Shown here: one piece after another, positions 9,173 through 16,868 of the stretch | Layout: each line of letters starts with the position of its first letter | How positions within the stretch are numbered: position 1 is the stretch's first letter | Assembly: GCA_002346535.1 (NCBI GenBank) | Contig: DDZZ01000016.1 | Location: 1-54,847, forward strand | DNA: 54,847 nucleotides | Direction: 5' to 3' | DNA from: Opitutales bacterium UBA2995 | GTDB taxonomy: Bacteria; Verrucomicrobiota; Verrucomicrobiia; Opitutales; UBA2995 | Made by a program: the position numbers and the translations under genes | The notes under the pieces: model-generated | Databases searched by the model: none | The model's input: only the letters and a program-made list of their open reading frames with translations | What the model was told of the DNA's origin: nothing

Positions 9173-10296
9173 TTTATGACTTCACCTGAATAGGATTCAA
9201 TGAACTTCGCTTTGAAGGATTCAAAACAATTGCGCTCGATACTATCGCGTATCCCTTTCATCAGATTGCCATAAAAGGATAGGTTGTGAAGCGTCGCCAA
9301 CCGGCCCCCTAAAGATTCATTTACCTGAAAGAGATGACGAAGATAACCACGACTGTAATCGCGACTGATTCGATGGTCATTTTGATCGTCAATCGGCAAT
9401 TCGGAATCCTTCCACTTAGCCGCGTTAAGGTTTACCTCCCCAGAGTGAGTATACACTTTTCCATGACGACCGTTCCGAGTAGGCAGTACACAGTCGAACA
9501 TGTCTACTCCAAGTTCGACGGCACCCAGAATGTCCAAAGGTGTACCAACCCCCATCAAATACCTGGGTTTGTCCTTTGGCAGGTATGAAATTGAAGGAAG
9601 AATAGCTTCCGGCGTCCTGGCGAAATCCACAACAACACCTCCGATCGCATATCCTGGCAAGTCCAGGTCTACCAGATACTTTGCCGATTCTTCCCGAAGA
9701 TCTTCATAGAAGGAGCCCTGGGTGATACCGAATAGGTCCATCGACGTATTGTATCCCGAAGATGTCCACTTGTCCTTACAGCGTTTTGCCCACCGCATGC
9801 TGCGCTCCATGGATGCCTTTGCAACTTCATGCGTACAAGGATAGTCGGTACACTCATCCAAAACCATGGCTACATCAATTCCCAGCTTGTGCTGAATTTC
9901 CACAACACCTTCAGGGGTCAATGAAACAGGACTACCATCCACATGGGACTGAAAAGTTATTCCTTCTTCGGTTATCTGATTCATTTTAGCTAAGGACCAG
10001 GCCTGGAATCCCCCGGAGTCGGTGAGGGTGGGCCCGTCCCATCCCATGAACTTGGCTAGTCCTCCGAATTGTTGAACCTGCTCTTCCCCAGGCCGGATGT
10101 GCAAGTGATAGGTATTGGATAAAAGCAGTTCAAAACTCAAACCTCGAAGTTCATGCGCTTCCACCCCACCCTTGATAGCCCCGACGGTCGCAATGGGCAT
10201 AAAGAATGGACTCTGAACATCACCCCTCAACGAGTGGAAGACACCACGTCGTGCAGTCCCATGCTTTTTCAAAAGGGTAAAACTCTTTCGAGTCAT
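9169..10296 (-). CDS. tgt: tRNA-guanine transglycosylase Tgt lacking zinc cysteines
   Basis: Exchanges guanine 34 for preQ1 in GUN-anticodon tRNAs. The 375 residues align along the whole E. coli enzyme. The catalytic Asp of LTDSGGFQ (D93), the base-recognition Asp of VLDECTDYP (D147), FGITQGS, and the nucleophile D268 in VDMFDCVLPTRNGRHG are all kept. The zinc site is not: where E. coli has ECDCYTCRNYSR, this protein reads QNDHRISRDYSR (residues 305-316). The three ligand cysteines are replaced by N306, H308 and S311, while the fourth ligand His (H337 in TLHNL) remains. The frame is intact, so this is not a frameshift. Function is likely retained, but the zinc question is open. Confidence 0.95.
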   Translation of the reverse strand: MTRKSFTLLKKHGTARRGVFHSLRGDVQSPFFMPIATVGAIKGGVEAHELRGLSFELLLSNTYHLHIRPGEEQVQQFGGLAKFMGWDGPTLTDSGGFQAWSLAKMNQITEEGITFQSHVDGSPVSLTPEGVVEIQHKLGIDVAMVLDECTDYPCTHEVAKASMERSMRWAKRCKDKWTSSGYNTSMDLFGITQGSFYEDLREESAKYLVDLDLPGYAIGGVVVDFARTPEAILPSISYLPKDKPRYLMGVGTPLDILGAVELGVDMFDCVLPTRNGRHGKVYTHSGEVNLNAAKWKDSELPIDDQNDHRISRDYSRGYLRHLFQVNESLGGRLATLHNLSFYGNLMKGIRDSIERNCFESFKAKFIESYSGEVIK

Positions 10297-10304
10297 AATC
10301 AGGA

Positions 10305-10613
10305 TTATGCGCTACCTCGTTTCAATGCTCTAAAAACAAGCAGGTGACCAAACAATGCAGCCTGAACATGAAATGCGGGTAGCCATACATAAGGAAACTG
10401 GGTGACAAAGGTGGCGGGTTTATTGTCGAACGCCCGCAACGGCGTAGACATAGACAAGATAGCGATTACGACTATATTTAAAAACAAGACCAGACCCAAA
10501 ATAGTCCATATTAGAGCCGCAGTATTACTCACTTTATTTCGCGCCAACTTCCAAGCCATCAACAGCTTGCTAAGTCCCACAAGAATATCAAAATTGAGAT
10601 TTAAATAAGTCAT
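10305..10613 (-). CDS. Small predicted membrane protein, maybe N-truncated
   Basis: 102 residues with about three hydrophobic helices. It starts NLNFDILVGLSKLL and ends FPYVWLPAFHVQAALFGHLLVFRAL. From memory, a family of roughly 200-residue predicted membrane proteins ends with this pattern (FDILVGL, then LLNIV-AILS-PTP, then VWLP and GHLLVFR). If so, this copy lacks the N-terminal half. It starts with a 4-nt overlap on the preceding disrupted gene and sits just upstream of tgt on the same strand. No function is known to me. Confidence 0.5.
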   Translation of the reverse strand: MTYLNLNFDILVGLSKLLMAWKLARNKVSNTAALIWTILGLVLFLNIVVIAILSMSTPLRAFDNKPATFVTQFPYVWLPAFHVQAALFGHLLVFRALKRGSA

Positions 10614-10959
10614 CTACTTAAGCACAATACTTTCCAATTACATTGGATGAAGAAACACTTCAACAAGCACCCTGAAATCCCACCAACCAAAACACAGGCC
10701 ATGATGACCGACATCAATACAATTATCGGGATATTTGATGAGAATTGCTCGAAATTTCCCAAGCTCTGATTCGCTTCCATCATCGCCGTACCCAACAACC
10801 GAATACTAAGGAAAAAAGATAAAAGCATCGCGGTGGATGTCCGGGATCTATCGATTGTTTCCGCACCACGAAATAAGGCAATTCGGCAGCAAAAAATAAA
10901 CCGATGGTTATGGAAACAAAAAGACCATATAGGTGCATGGGAATTTTAGGATTAGTCAT
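10610..10959 (-). pseudogene. Frameshifted membrane protein
   Basis: Two frames combine into one membrane protein of about 115 residues. The first (ATG at 10959) reads MTNPKIPMHLYGLFVSITI and on to AAELPYFVV. The second resumes with ETIDRSRTSTAMLLSFFLSI and ends at 10610. The change of frame falls close to the GTGGTGCGGAAAC stretch (about 10861-10873), consistent with a single-base indel. Three hydrophobic segments remain. I do not recognise the family. It could be a sequencing error, but neighbouring genes are also damaged. Confidence 0.5.
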
Positions 10960-11006
10960 GAACAGCGAGCAGAAACTTTAGATAAACCCGTGCTAGCCTG
11001 CATAGC

Positions 11007-11252
11007 TTACGGAGTTGAGATATCGGGCTTTACGACCGGAAGGGGAGGACGCGCACTTAGGTGCGTAACCGAGCCGAGAGGGAGAAATAACCGGCACATC
11101 GGCCCGCCTTTTCTCGCCGTAGTCCCGCAATTGCGGGACGAAGGCAGAAGGATGAGTCAAAACACAAATAAGACAGTCTGCCATATGCTAAATTGTTCAT
11201 CCTTGCTCATTCCTGTAATTTAAATTATGTTTTCACCCATCCGGTCAGATTT
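11007..11252 (+). repeat. Dispersed repeat, copy A
   Basis: Copy A of a dispersed element also found, in the opposite orientation, at 44857-45057 and 46752-46952. Shared blocks in order are TTACGGAGTTGAGATATCGG (11007-11026), GCACTTAGGTGCGTAACC, AATAACCGGCACATCGG and AGGATGAGTCAAAA (11149-11162). About 70 variable bases follow, then CACCCATCCGGTCAGATTT (11234-11252). Copy A alone carries an extra segment of about 40 nt before the AGGATG block, containing the perfect palindrome GTCCCGCAATTGCGGGAC (11122-11139). Its right end lies inside the ferredoxin reading frame. Confidence 0.75.
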
Positions 11253-11483
11253 GCAGGCTATCCTTTCAATCCGGATGATGTTAACCGGACACTCTTCCGC
11301 TGCTTGATTAAGAATTTCCATATCTTCCACCCAACCTTCGCCAAAGTGAAGCGTACCTTTAGTCCTCAGGATTGAATGCAACTCCGCCAATCCTACCTCG
11401 TTCATGAACCAGTAGTTTGGTGCAACGTCACAACAAACGTCGCAACCAATACACTCTTTTTGTTTGTGAATAATACGTAACAT
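11220..11483 (-). CDS. Small [4Fe-4S] ferredoxin
   Basis: Electron carrier of 87 residues. CIGCDVCCDVAP gives three cluster cysteines near the N-terminus, and ECPVNII gives the fourth. This single-cluster arrangement resembles small ferredoxins of Bacteroidota and Verrucomicrobiota. It lies downstream of the U32 (TrhP-like) gene on the same strand, 143 nt away and separated by a hairpin repeat. A role as electron donor to an iron-sulfur tRNA-modifying enzyme is possible but only inferred. The last dozen residues (CKSDRMGENII) are coded by the end of repeat copy A and are probably an acquired extension. Confidence 0.88.
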   Translation of the reverse strand: MLRIIHKQKECIGCDVCCDVAPNYWFMNEVGLAELHSILRTKGTLHFGEGWVEDMEILNQAAEECPVNIIRIERIACKSDRMGENII

Positions 11484-11495
11484 TGCGCTGATTCA

Positions 11496-11555
11496 GGTAG
11501 GGCTGTTTGACTCAAACCGCCGAGCAAACAAAGCGCGCTCGGCGATCAACCCTAC
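11496..11555. repeat. Palindromic GGTAGGG hairpin repeat
   Basis: A nested inverted repeat between the U32 gene and the ferredoxin. GTAGGG (11497-11502) pairs with CCCTAC (11550-11555), and inside it GCCGAGC (11519-11525) pairs with GCTCGGC (11537-11543). This is a REP-like shape. It resembles the GGATCC-containing hairpin at 12977-13013, which also begins GGTAGGG. As RNA it could be a processing or stability element for the U32-ferredoxin transcript. No T-tract follows, so it is not a standard terminator. Confidence 0.65.
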
Positions 11556-11626
11556 TTTTCTTTTATTCAACTTCATCATTACCAATATAACCCTTATATT
11601 TCCATCTATCTGTTGAGGAAGCCTGA

Positions 11627-12877
11627 TTAGCTATTTACTGGTTTCATTATGTACACCTTATCATTCTTGCGGACTTTTTTGGGGACCCGTATGGAGAAAA
11701 CATCTTTTGGCTTGGCTAATTGAACTTGGCCTTCATCCAACCGCATCTCCTCAATTTTCCCATCAACAACGCCCGTGGTATCTCCAATAATCACATATTC
11801 ATCTCCTACGGACACATTTCCGGACGAAGTGATTTCTGCCACGCTCAATTGATTGTAGAAATGGGATACGCGACCAACCTGAATCTTTTGCTTGGTAGCT
11901 TTTGAACCATAATGAGCGGACCAACCTTGTTCGCGCCCCAAATAATAACCATCCGATAGACCCCGGTTATATACAGATTTCAAATCGTCGAGTAGTTCCT
12001 CAACAAATTCCGGGCAATACGTTCCAGCATGGACAGCGTCGATGGCCTTACGATAGGCGGTAATCACGGTATGGACGTACTCGGGCGCTCGACCTCGCCC
12101 CTCAATTTTCAGGACCTTTATCCCCGACTGAAGTAGTTCATCGAGAAACTCTATCGTCGAAATGTCATTGGGGGACATGACGAAACTGTTATCGATCGTC
12201 AGCTTTTTACCTGTCTCTTTATCAACAATATCGTACTCCTTTCGGCAGTTTTGAATACAGGCGCCACGATTTGCTGAAGCGTTATCGGTATACTGGGACA
12301 TACTACACCGACCAGACACGGCGATACATAATGCACCGTGGGCAAAGGCTTCAATTTCGGCAGGTCTGCCGCTGGGTCCCTTTAGGTCAGCTTCGACAAT
12401 TTGCTCATACAGCTGACGGATCATTTTCAGGTTTAACTCCCTGGCCAGAACGATTCGGTCGCAGTACTGCGTATAGAACTTGAACGCTTCAAAATTGGAG
12501 ACCGACAGCTGGGTGGAAAGATGGACCTCTAAGCCCAATTTACGAGCACGAAGGATGCAGGCCATGTCGGAGGCAATAATGGCATCCACCTCGTTTGCAG
12601 CGGCCGCATCAAGCAACTTGTAGACCATGTTCATGTCGTGATCGTATAGTAGTGTGTTTAGCGTGAGGCAGGTCTTTACCCCGCCTCCACGGCACCGGCT
12701 TATTATCTCAGGAAGATCCGCCAATCCAAACGATCGACGAGACCGAGCCCGCATGTTGAGCTGAGCCAAGCCAAAATACACGGCATCCGCTCCGGCAGCG
12801 ATACCCGCTTGTAAGGAGGGATAACAACCTGCTGGAGCCAATAACTCGGCTTCGGGCAACGGAATTTCAACAAACAT
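11627..12877 (-). CDS. U32 family protein, TrhP-like tRNA hydroxylase
   Basis: Peptidase U32 family member of 416 residues, close in size to Bacillus TrhP2/YrrO. The U32 signature is visible as EAFAHGALCIAVSGRCSMSQ, and cysteines in ALCIAVSGRC and RGACIQNC are the expected iron-sulfur ligands. The N-terminus PEAELLAPAGCYPSLQAGI starts a TIM-like barrel; a beta-rich C-terminal domain follows (QVGRVSHFYNQLSVAEI). TrhP proteins make 5-hydroxyuridine at tRNA U34, the substrate for CmoA/CmoB, which are encoded 8 kb away. That context makes TrhP the best guess. RlhA (23S rRNA) is the alternative, but it is usually longer. Confidence 0.82.
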   Translation of the reverse strand: MFVEIPLPEAELLAPAGCYPSLQAGIAAGADAVYFGLAQLNMRARSRRSFGLADLPEIISRCRGGGVKTCLTLNTLLYDHDMNMVYKLLDAAAANEVDAIIASDMACILRARKLGLEVHLSTQLSVSNFEAFKFYTQYCDRIVLARELNLKMIRQLYEQIVEADLKGPSGRPAEIEAFAHGALCIAVSGRCSMSQYTDNASANRGACIQNCRKEYDIVDKETGKKLTIDNSFVMSPNDISTIEFLDELLQSGIKVLKIEGRGRAPEYVHTVITAYRKAIDAVHAGTYCPEFVEELLDDLKSVYNRGLSDGYYLGREQGWSAHYGSKATKQKIQVGRVSHFYNQLSVAEITSSGNVSVGDEYVIIGDTTGVVDGKIEEMRLDEGQVQLAKPKDVFSIRVPKKVRKNDKVYIMKPVNS

Positions 12878-12976
12878 GATTTCCAGAAAAACCGCTCAAA
12901 AAGGGCTTAATCAAGCATCCGAGTCAAGCGGAACTGGATCCATAGGGTTGAAGGGTTCATGATTCAACATTTAAAG

Positions 12977-13013
12977 GTAGGGATCCATCGCCGGGCCCGC
13001 CGATGGATCCTAA
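12977..13013. repeat. Palindromic GGATCCATCG hairpin repeat
   Basis: Perfect 10-bp inverted repeat, GGATCCATCG (12981-12990) and CGATGGATCC (13001-13010), around a loop that is itself palindromic (CGGGCCCG). It is preceded by GGTAG, so it shares the GGTAGGG opening with the hairpin at 11496-11555. It lies in the 243-nt gap between the U32 gene and the ridA-like gene. It is probably a REP-type repeat. No coding sequence is visible in this gap. Confidence 0.6.
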
Positions 13014-13120
13014 GCGTAGTGGTGCTCGCGAGGGCATCGAGAGACGATCGATTATAAGGATTAGATGTTTTTGTTTAGACTTAACCCCTACAAAACTTTT
13101 AAACAGTATACCATTCGAGA

Positions 13121-13582
13121 TTAACTAACCTCGAATATACCTTCAATCTCCACAGTCATATTCCCGGGCAAAGCCGTCACTCCAAAGGCACTCCGAGTTC
13201 CGATTCCATTATCTTCACCGAATATTTCGGCAAACAGTTCACTACAACCATTGATCACTGCCGGATGCGCATGAAAATCAGGTGCGCTGTTCACGAGTCC
13301 CAATAATTTTACGACCCGCTTCACCCTATTCAACGATCCGATGTATTTTTTCATATTAGCGAGAATTGCCAATCCGGTTTGCCGAGCGGCTTGGGTGGCA
13401 AATTCCTGGTCTACCTCGTCACCCACCTTTCCCAAATAGAGTGTGCCGTCGCTCTTATAAGGCCCGTGCCCAGAAAAGTACGCCAGTCCATCAATAACAA
13501 GGACAGATTTGTAGATACCGCCCTGTGGCGAAGGTGGTGGCAGCTCCAGACAGAGTTCTAAAATTTTTTCTTCAATACTCAT
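13121..13582 (-). CDS. RidA/YjgF family protein
   Basis: 153-residue member of the YjgF/YER057c/UK114 superfamily, of the longer subgroup beginning IEEKILELCLELPPP. Segments GLAYFSGHGPY, ATQAARQTGLAILANMKKYIGSL and the C-terminal GTRSAFGVTALPGNMTVEIE are typical. Canonical RidA deaminates reactive enamine/imine intermediates through an Arg in an R-x-A-x-G-V-x-x-L-P motif; RSAFGVTALP carries that Arg here. The exact substrate is unknown. It stands alone, followed on the same strand by the broken sulfatase gene. Confidence 0.88.
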   Translation of the reverse strand: MSIEEKILELCLELPPPSPQGGIYKSVLVIDGLAYFSGHGPYKSDGTLYLGKVGDEVDQEFATQAARQTGLAILANMKKYIGSLNRVKRVVKLLGLVNSAPDFHAHPAVINGCSELFAEIFGEDNGIGTRSAFGVTALPGNMTVEIEGIFEVS

Positions 13583-13621
13583 GTAAAGGTTTTTAATAGT
13601 TTTATTTAAAAAGCCAGTGCA

Positions 13622-14988
13622 TCAATTTAAAGGCCAGTTTTTATGGACCAGTTGTCGTAACGTATAGATGCGGTCTAAATGCTCGGTGGAGCCAGCAAGA
13701 TTATTGAGTTCTTTCGGATCAGACTCCTGATCGTAAAGCTCCATTCCCTGATCTCCTCGATTTCCCCACTCCACATAACGCCAGCGATCTGTACGAACAC
13801 TGTAACCAGCTATCTCTGAAAAAAACACCTGCGTAAATGCAGGGCGATCCCACTGGGCGTTTGGATTTTTCAAAAGCGGTAAAAGACTCACTCCCTCAAG
13901 TTCGGCAGGGACTTCCAACCCAGCCAGTTCAGCTAAGGTCGGATAAATATCCACAAACTCAACAATCCTTGAACAGTCGCTTGAATCGGCTTTCAATCCA
14001 GGAACGTTAAAGATGAGAGGAGCCCTAATCGATCAACGGCTTCAATCAAACGCCCGATCTGAGCATCCACAAAAGACACACAGGCATCGTAAGCCAAAAT
14101 ACACTCCCTTACCTGTAACTCAGTAGTCCCAAAGTTCGGCCAGATATGTGTTGAACTCAATGCTGCATCAGGAACTCGTTCTCGGTAATCAACGGGTAGG
14201 CTGGGAAAAGCCGTCTCCTCGATAGAATACAAATCAAAATACTGTTTAGGCGCAATGTAAGGAAGATGGGGTCGATACAACCCAGCTGCTATAAAAAATG
14301 GCTTATTCTTATGCTCCGACAAAAGCCGGATTGTCTCGTCGACAACTTTGCCATCTGTCTGCTCCGAATTATTTCCATCAGCTTTCAAAAAGCTCATGGC
14401 ATCCGCGATCCGCAAGGTAGGCGAATAAACAGTCAGTAAATCCTCTTCCTCCTTATCCCGACCACGCGGATTTACTACTTCATTCCAAGAGCCAGGGTCA
14501 TCGGGCCCACTCGTTCCAATATCCATGGGAACCGCTTGATGAAACACTTTGCCAACTCGCGCAGTATAATAACCGTGCTTCATAAAATACTGCGGCAAAG
14601 TCACTGCATTGGGGACTAAATCCCGCCAAACCATCTTATTATGCAACATACCTGTCGTCTGCGGCCTCAGTCCAGTCAACACCGAAGTTCGACTGGGACC
14701 ACAGGAAGGATATTGACAGTAGGCTCGATCGAATCGGACTCCCTCCCTAGCCAAACGATCAATATTGGGCGATACAATGTGATCAAAACCATAGCAGCCC
14801 AATCGGGTATTCAAATCATCGACCGCAATAAAAAGCACGTTCGGCCTTGCTTGTGCTGAGCTTGCCGAAGTGTCCTGAGCATGTCGAAGTGGCTTGTCAG
14901 GCATATCAGCAAAGGCTTTTCCCAAATCTGCAACAATCAGGCTCAGGCCTATAATGAAGATAATCCTAGCTAGCCGATACTTTTTCAC
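13622..14988 (-). pseudogene. Iduronate-2-sulfatase-like gene with internal deletion
   Basis: Secreted sulfatase gene starting at GTG 14988 (VKKYRLARIIFIIGLSLI, a signal peptide), overlapping the ccsA stop by 23 nt. The active-site motif is intact (SCGPSRTSVLTG), as are FIAVDDLN and RVGKVFH. After DRLGL (about 14015) the frame shifts straight to APLIFNVPGLKADSS, which in intact relatives lies some 35 residues further on. The lost block should hold the second metal-binding segment (the DHGWHLG-type motif) and its neighbouring Lys/His. The remainder (SRIVEFVDIYPTLAELAGL to the stop) is intact. An out-of-frame deletion of roughly 100 nt therefore inactivated an otherwise healthy gene. Confidence 0.85.
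14856..14891. repeat. Tandem CTGAGC-TG-CGAAGTG units
   Basis: Two near-identical 17-nt units, CTGAGCTTGCCGAAGTG (14856-14872) and CTGAGCATGTCGAAGTG (14875-14891). They lie inside the sulfatase pseudogene, between the signal peptide and the first sulfatase motif. On the minus strand they read CACTTCGACATGCTCAG and so on, and they encode the low-complexity linker RHAQDTSASSAQA. This resembles a short repeat that I recall scattered in many bacterial genomes. Here it entered a coding sequence without breaking the frame. Confidence 0.5.
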
Positions 14989-16864
14989 CAGATGGACTCT
15001 CAGAGACGTTGGGCTTCTTTGAAAAATTTCGAAAATAAATGAACAGACCTGCGCCAATGGCAAAGACGGCTTCTCCCACACAAAAATAAAGCAAGTTGAT
15101 GGCTGTTCCGTCATCAAACCCGTAACTGTGGAGTCCAACCTGCAACAGGTTCACCCCAAACCAAGCCACGGCCACAGTAATCGGTGTCAAAGCGAGAGCC
15201 ACAGAGAAACTAAGCTCCTTCAATCGACCGGCCAATCGGCCATGCACGCAGGCCAATAGCCAAAGCACTATGAGCAAGGCGCCATTTTCCTTCGGATCCC
15301 AACCCCAGAATCGACCCCAGGATTGGTCTCCCCAAATTCCACCGAGAATCGTTCCGAACGTTGTAAAAAATACTGCCACTAGGGCCACGCCATAGGATAC
15401 CTTGAAAATGTCCTGATGTGACTTGCGGTCCTGAGGTTTGAAAATCCGCAACAGCAAATACATGTGAGAAGCCAGTCCGGCCAAAAGAGCAATCGCATAT
15501 CCAATAGTAATCGACTGCACATGGGTAAGCAACCAGAAGCGGGAGTTCAAAACAGCCACAAGCATTCCCATCGTATCTCCTTCAGCGGCGTAACGGGAGC
15601 CAATAAAGTTGAGAGCAATTCCAGCCGCCGACCCGATCACAATGCCCAATGTGTCTTTACGGACGTACTCAATAATTACAGCAGTAAGTACCAGAATTGC
15701 AGATACAAATATAATCGATTCATATAAGGTACCCACAGGTGGCCGCGCCATAATGTAGCAGCGGAATCCGATCCCCACCGCGTGCAAAATAAGCCCTATC
15801 GCAATACAACCAAATGATATGCGGACGATCATTTTGCTGTTGAACATGTAGCCTGTCAGTAAGAGCAGAAACGAAATGGTATAAAACGCACTACTGAAGA
15901 AAAATAATTTGGAGTTGTTGTAGGTCAGTTCTGCGGCAACCGGCACATCAACATCCAATGAAGCATTCGCCGCCTCAACCAAGCCGCTGACATCAGCAAA
16001 CGGATCAGCCTGAAAGGTCGCCACTATCGCCTCCAACTCCATGATCCTGGCTTCTTCCCATTCGGAAAGCACACGGCCGTCCTTGATGCCCCAAGGAGAA
16101 TGCCAATCCCCTTCTCTTTGATTATTTTTCGGCTTCACGATCCGAAGAATGTCGGCAGATTGGTCAGCCATTTTGACTTGAAGGATCTGAACCAGATCGA
16201 CCAGAGCCGACTCCTTCTCGGAAATTTCATCCCCGGATTGTCTTCCTCTCAGCACTTCCAACTCCTTTGCAAGCGCGTTCCGAGATTTAAGAAACTCTCG
16301 ATAAGTATAAGATTTTCCAGGCTCCATCCCAATCGCTTCCGCCAGCTCAGCGTTTTGCACAACGATGTCGGCATGCAATCCCGACCAAGAGCGACTCAAT
16401 GCAAGGAATTGCATGACTTTGCGGTAAAGCGTCAGCAAATGAACCTCGGCCCGCGTACGTTGCTCCTCCGGTTTTTCAGCTAGCTTTTGCAAGGATTCCA
16501 TCCGATCCCCAATCGCTTTGAATAGGTCCATAAAGGAGTATAAATGATCGGGATCCAATCCAACTCCAAGTGCAGTGACCGCTTCTTTCTCATCCAATAG
16601 TTTGAAAACCTTGCGCTCATAGGCCGTCTGCGGAAATATCATAAGCTCAAGCAACCAGTCGACAGCCTTTTGCCGATCAATCGTGCTCCTGCCATGGTAA
16701 AGCAGTAGCTGAGACCGAGCATACGTATCCAAAGGTTTGAGACGCCCCTGATCTTGTACAACCAAGCCTCCTAAGGCTCCGGCACGCACCGGCGACTCAT
16801 ACACCTCGGCGCTATACCCAAGTGTAGTCCCTAAAAATACAAAAAATGGTATCCAATATTTCAT
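14966..16864 (-). CDS. ccsA: System II cytochrome c biogenesis protein CcsA/ResC
   Basis: Heme export and ligation half of the CcsA-ResB complex, which attaches heme to periplasmic c-type apocytochromes. The start at MKYWIPFFVFLG (16864) is chosen because it begins a signal sequence and lies 4 nt after the resB stop; an upstream in-frame Met at 16891 would overlap resB. About 300 N-terminal residues form a periplasmic domain of the kind fused to this protein in Verrucomicrobiota and Bacteroidota. The C-terminal half has about eight helices and the tryptophan-rich heme-handling motif GRFWGWDPKENGAL (WWD domain). c-type cytochromes to be matured include the PSD1 proteins of this window. Confidence 0.94.
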   Translation of the reverse strand: MKYWIPFFVFLGTTLGYSAEVYESPVRAGALGGLVVQDQGRLKPLDTYARSQLLLYHGRSTIDRQKAVDWLLELMIFPQTAYERKVFKLLDEKEAVTALGVGLDPDHLYSFMDLFKAIGDRMESLQKLAEKPEEQRTRAEVHLLTLYRKVMQFLALSRSWSGLHADIVVQNAELAEAIGMEPGKSYTYREFLKSRNALAKELEVLRGRQSGDEISEKESALVDLVQILQVKMADQSADILRIVKPKNNQREGDWHSPWGIKDGRVLSEWEEARIMELEAIVATFQADPFADVSGLVEAANASLDVDVPVAAELTYNNSKLFFFSSAFYTISFLLLLTGYMFNSKMIVRISFGCIAIGLILHAVGIGFRCYIMARPPVGTLYESIIFVSAILVLTAVIIEYVRKDTLGIVIGSAAGIALNFIGSRYAAEGDTMGMLVAVLNSRFWLLTHVQSITIGYAIALLAGLASHMYLLLRIFKPQDRKSHQDIFKVSYGVALVAVFFTTFGTILGGIWGDQSWGRFWGWDPKENGALLIVLWLLACVHGRLAGRLKELSFSVALALTPITVAVAWFGVNLLQVGLHSYGFDDGTAINLLYFCVGEAVFAIGAGLFIYFRNFSKKPNVSESPSGEKVSAS

Positions 16865-16868
16865 ATCT

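Noticed and set aside
10993..11184. Open frames of about 60 to 95 codons over repeat copy A
   Set aside because: They lie within the dispersed repeat, differ between copies, and carry no protein-like conservation; treated as shadows of the repeat.
14641..14900. CRISPR-like repeat in the CTGAGC tandem
   Set aside because: Only two 17-nt units with a 2-nt gap, inside a coding region; not an array with spacers.
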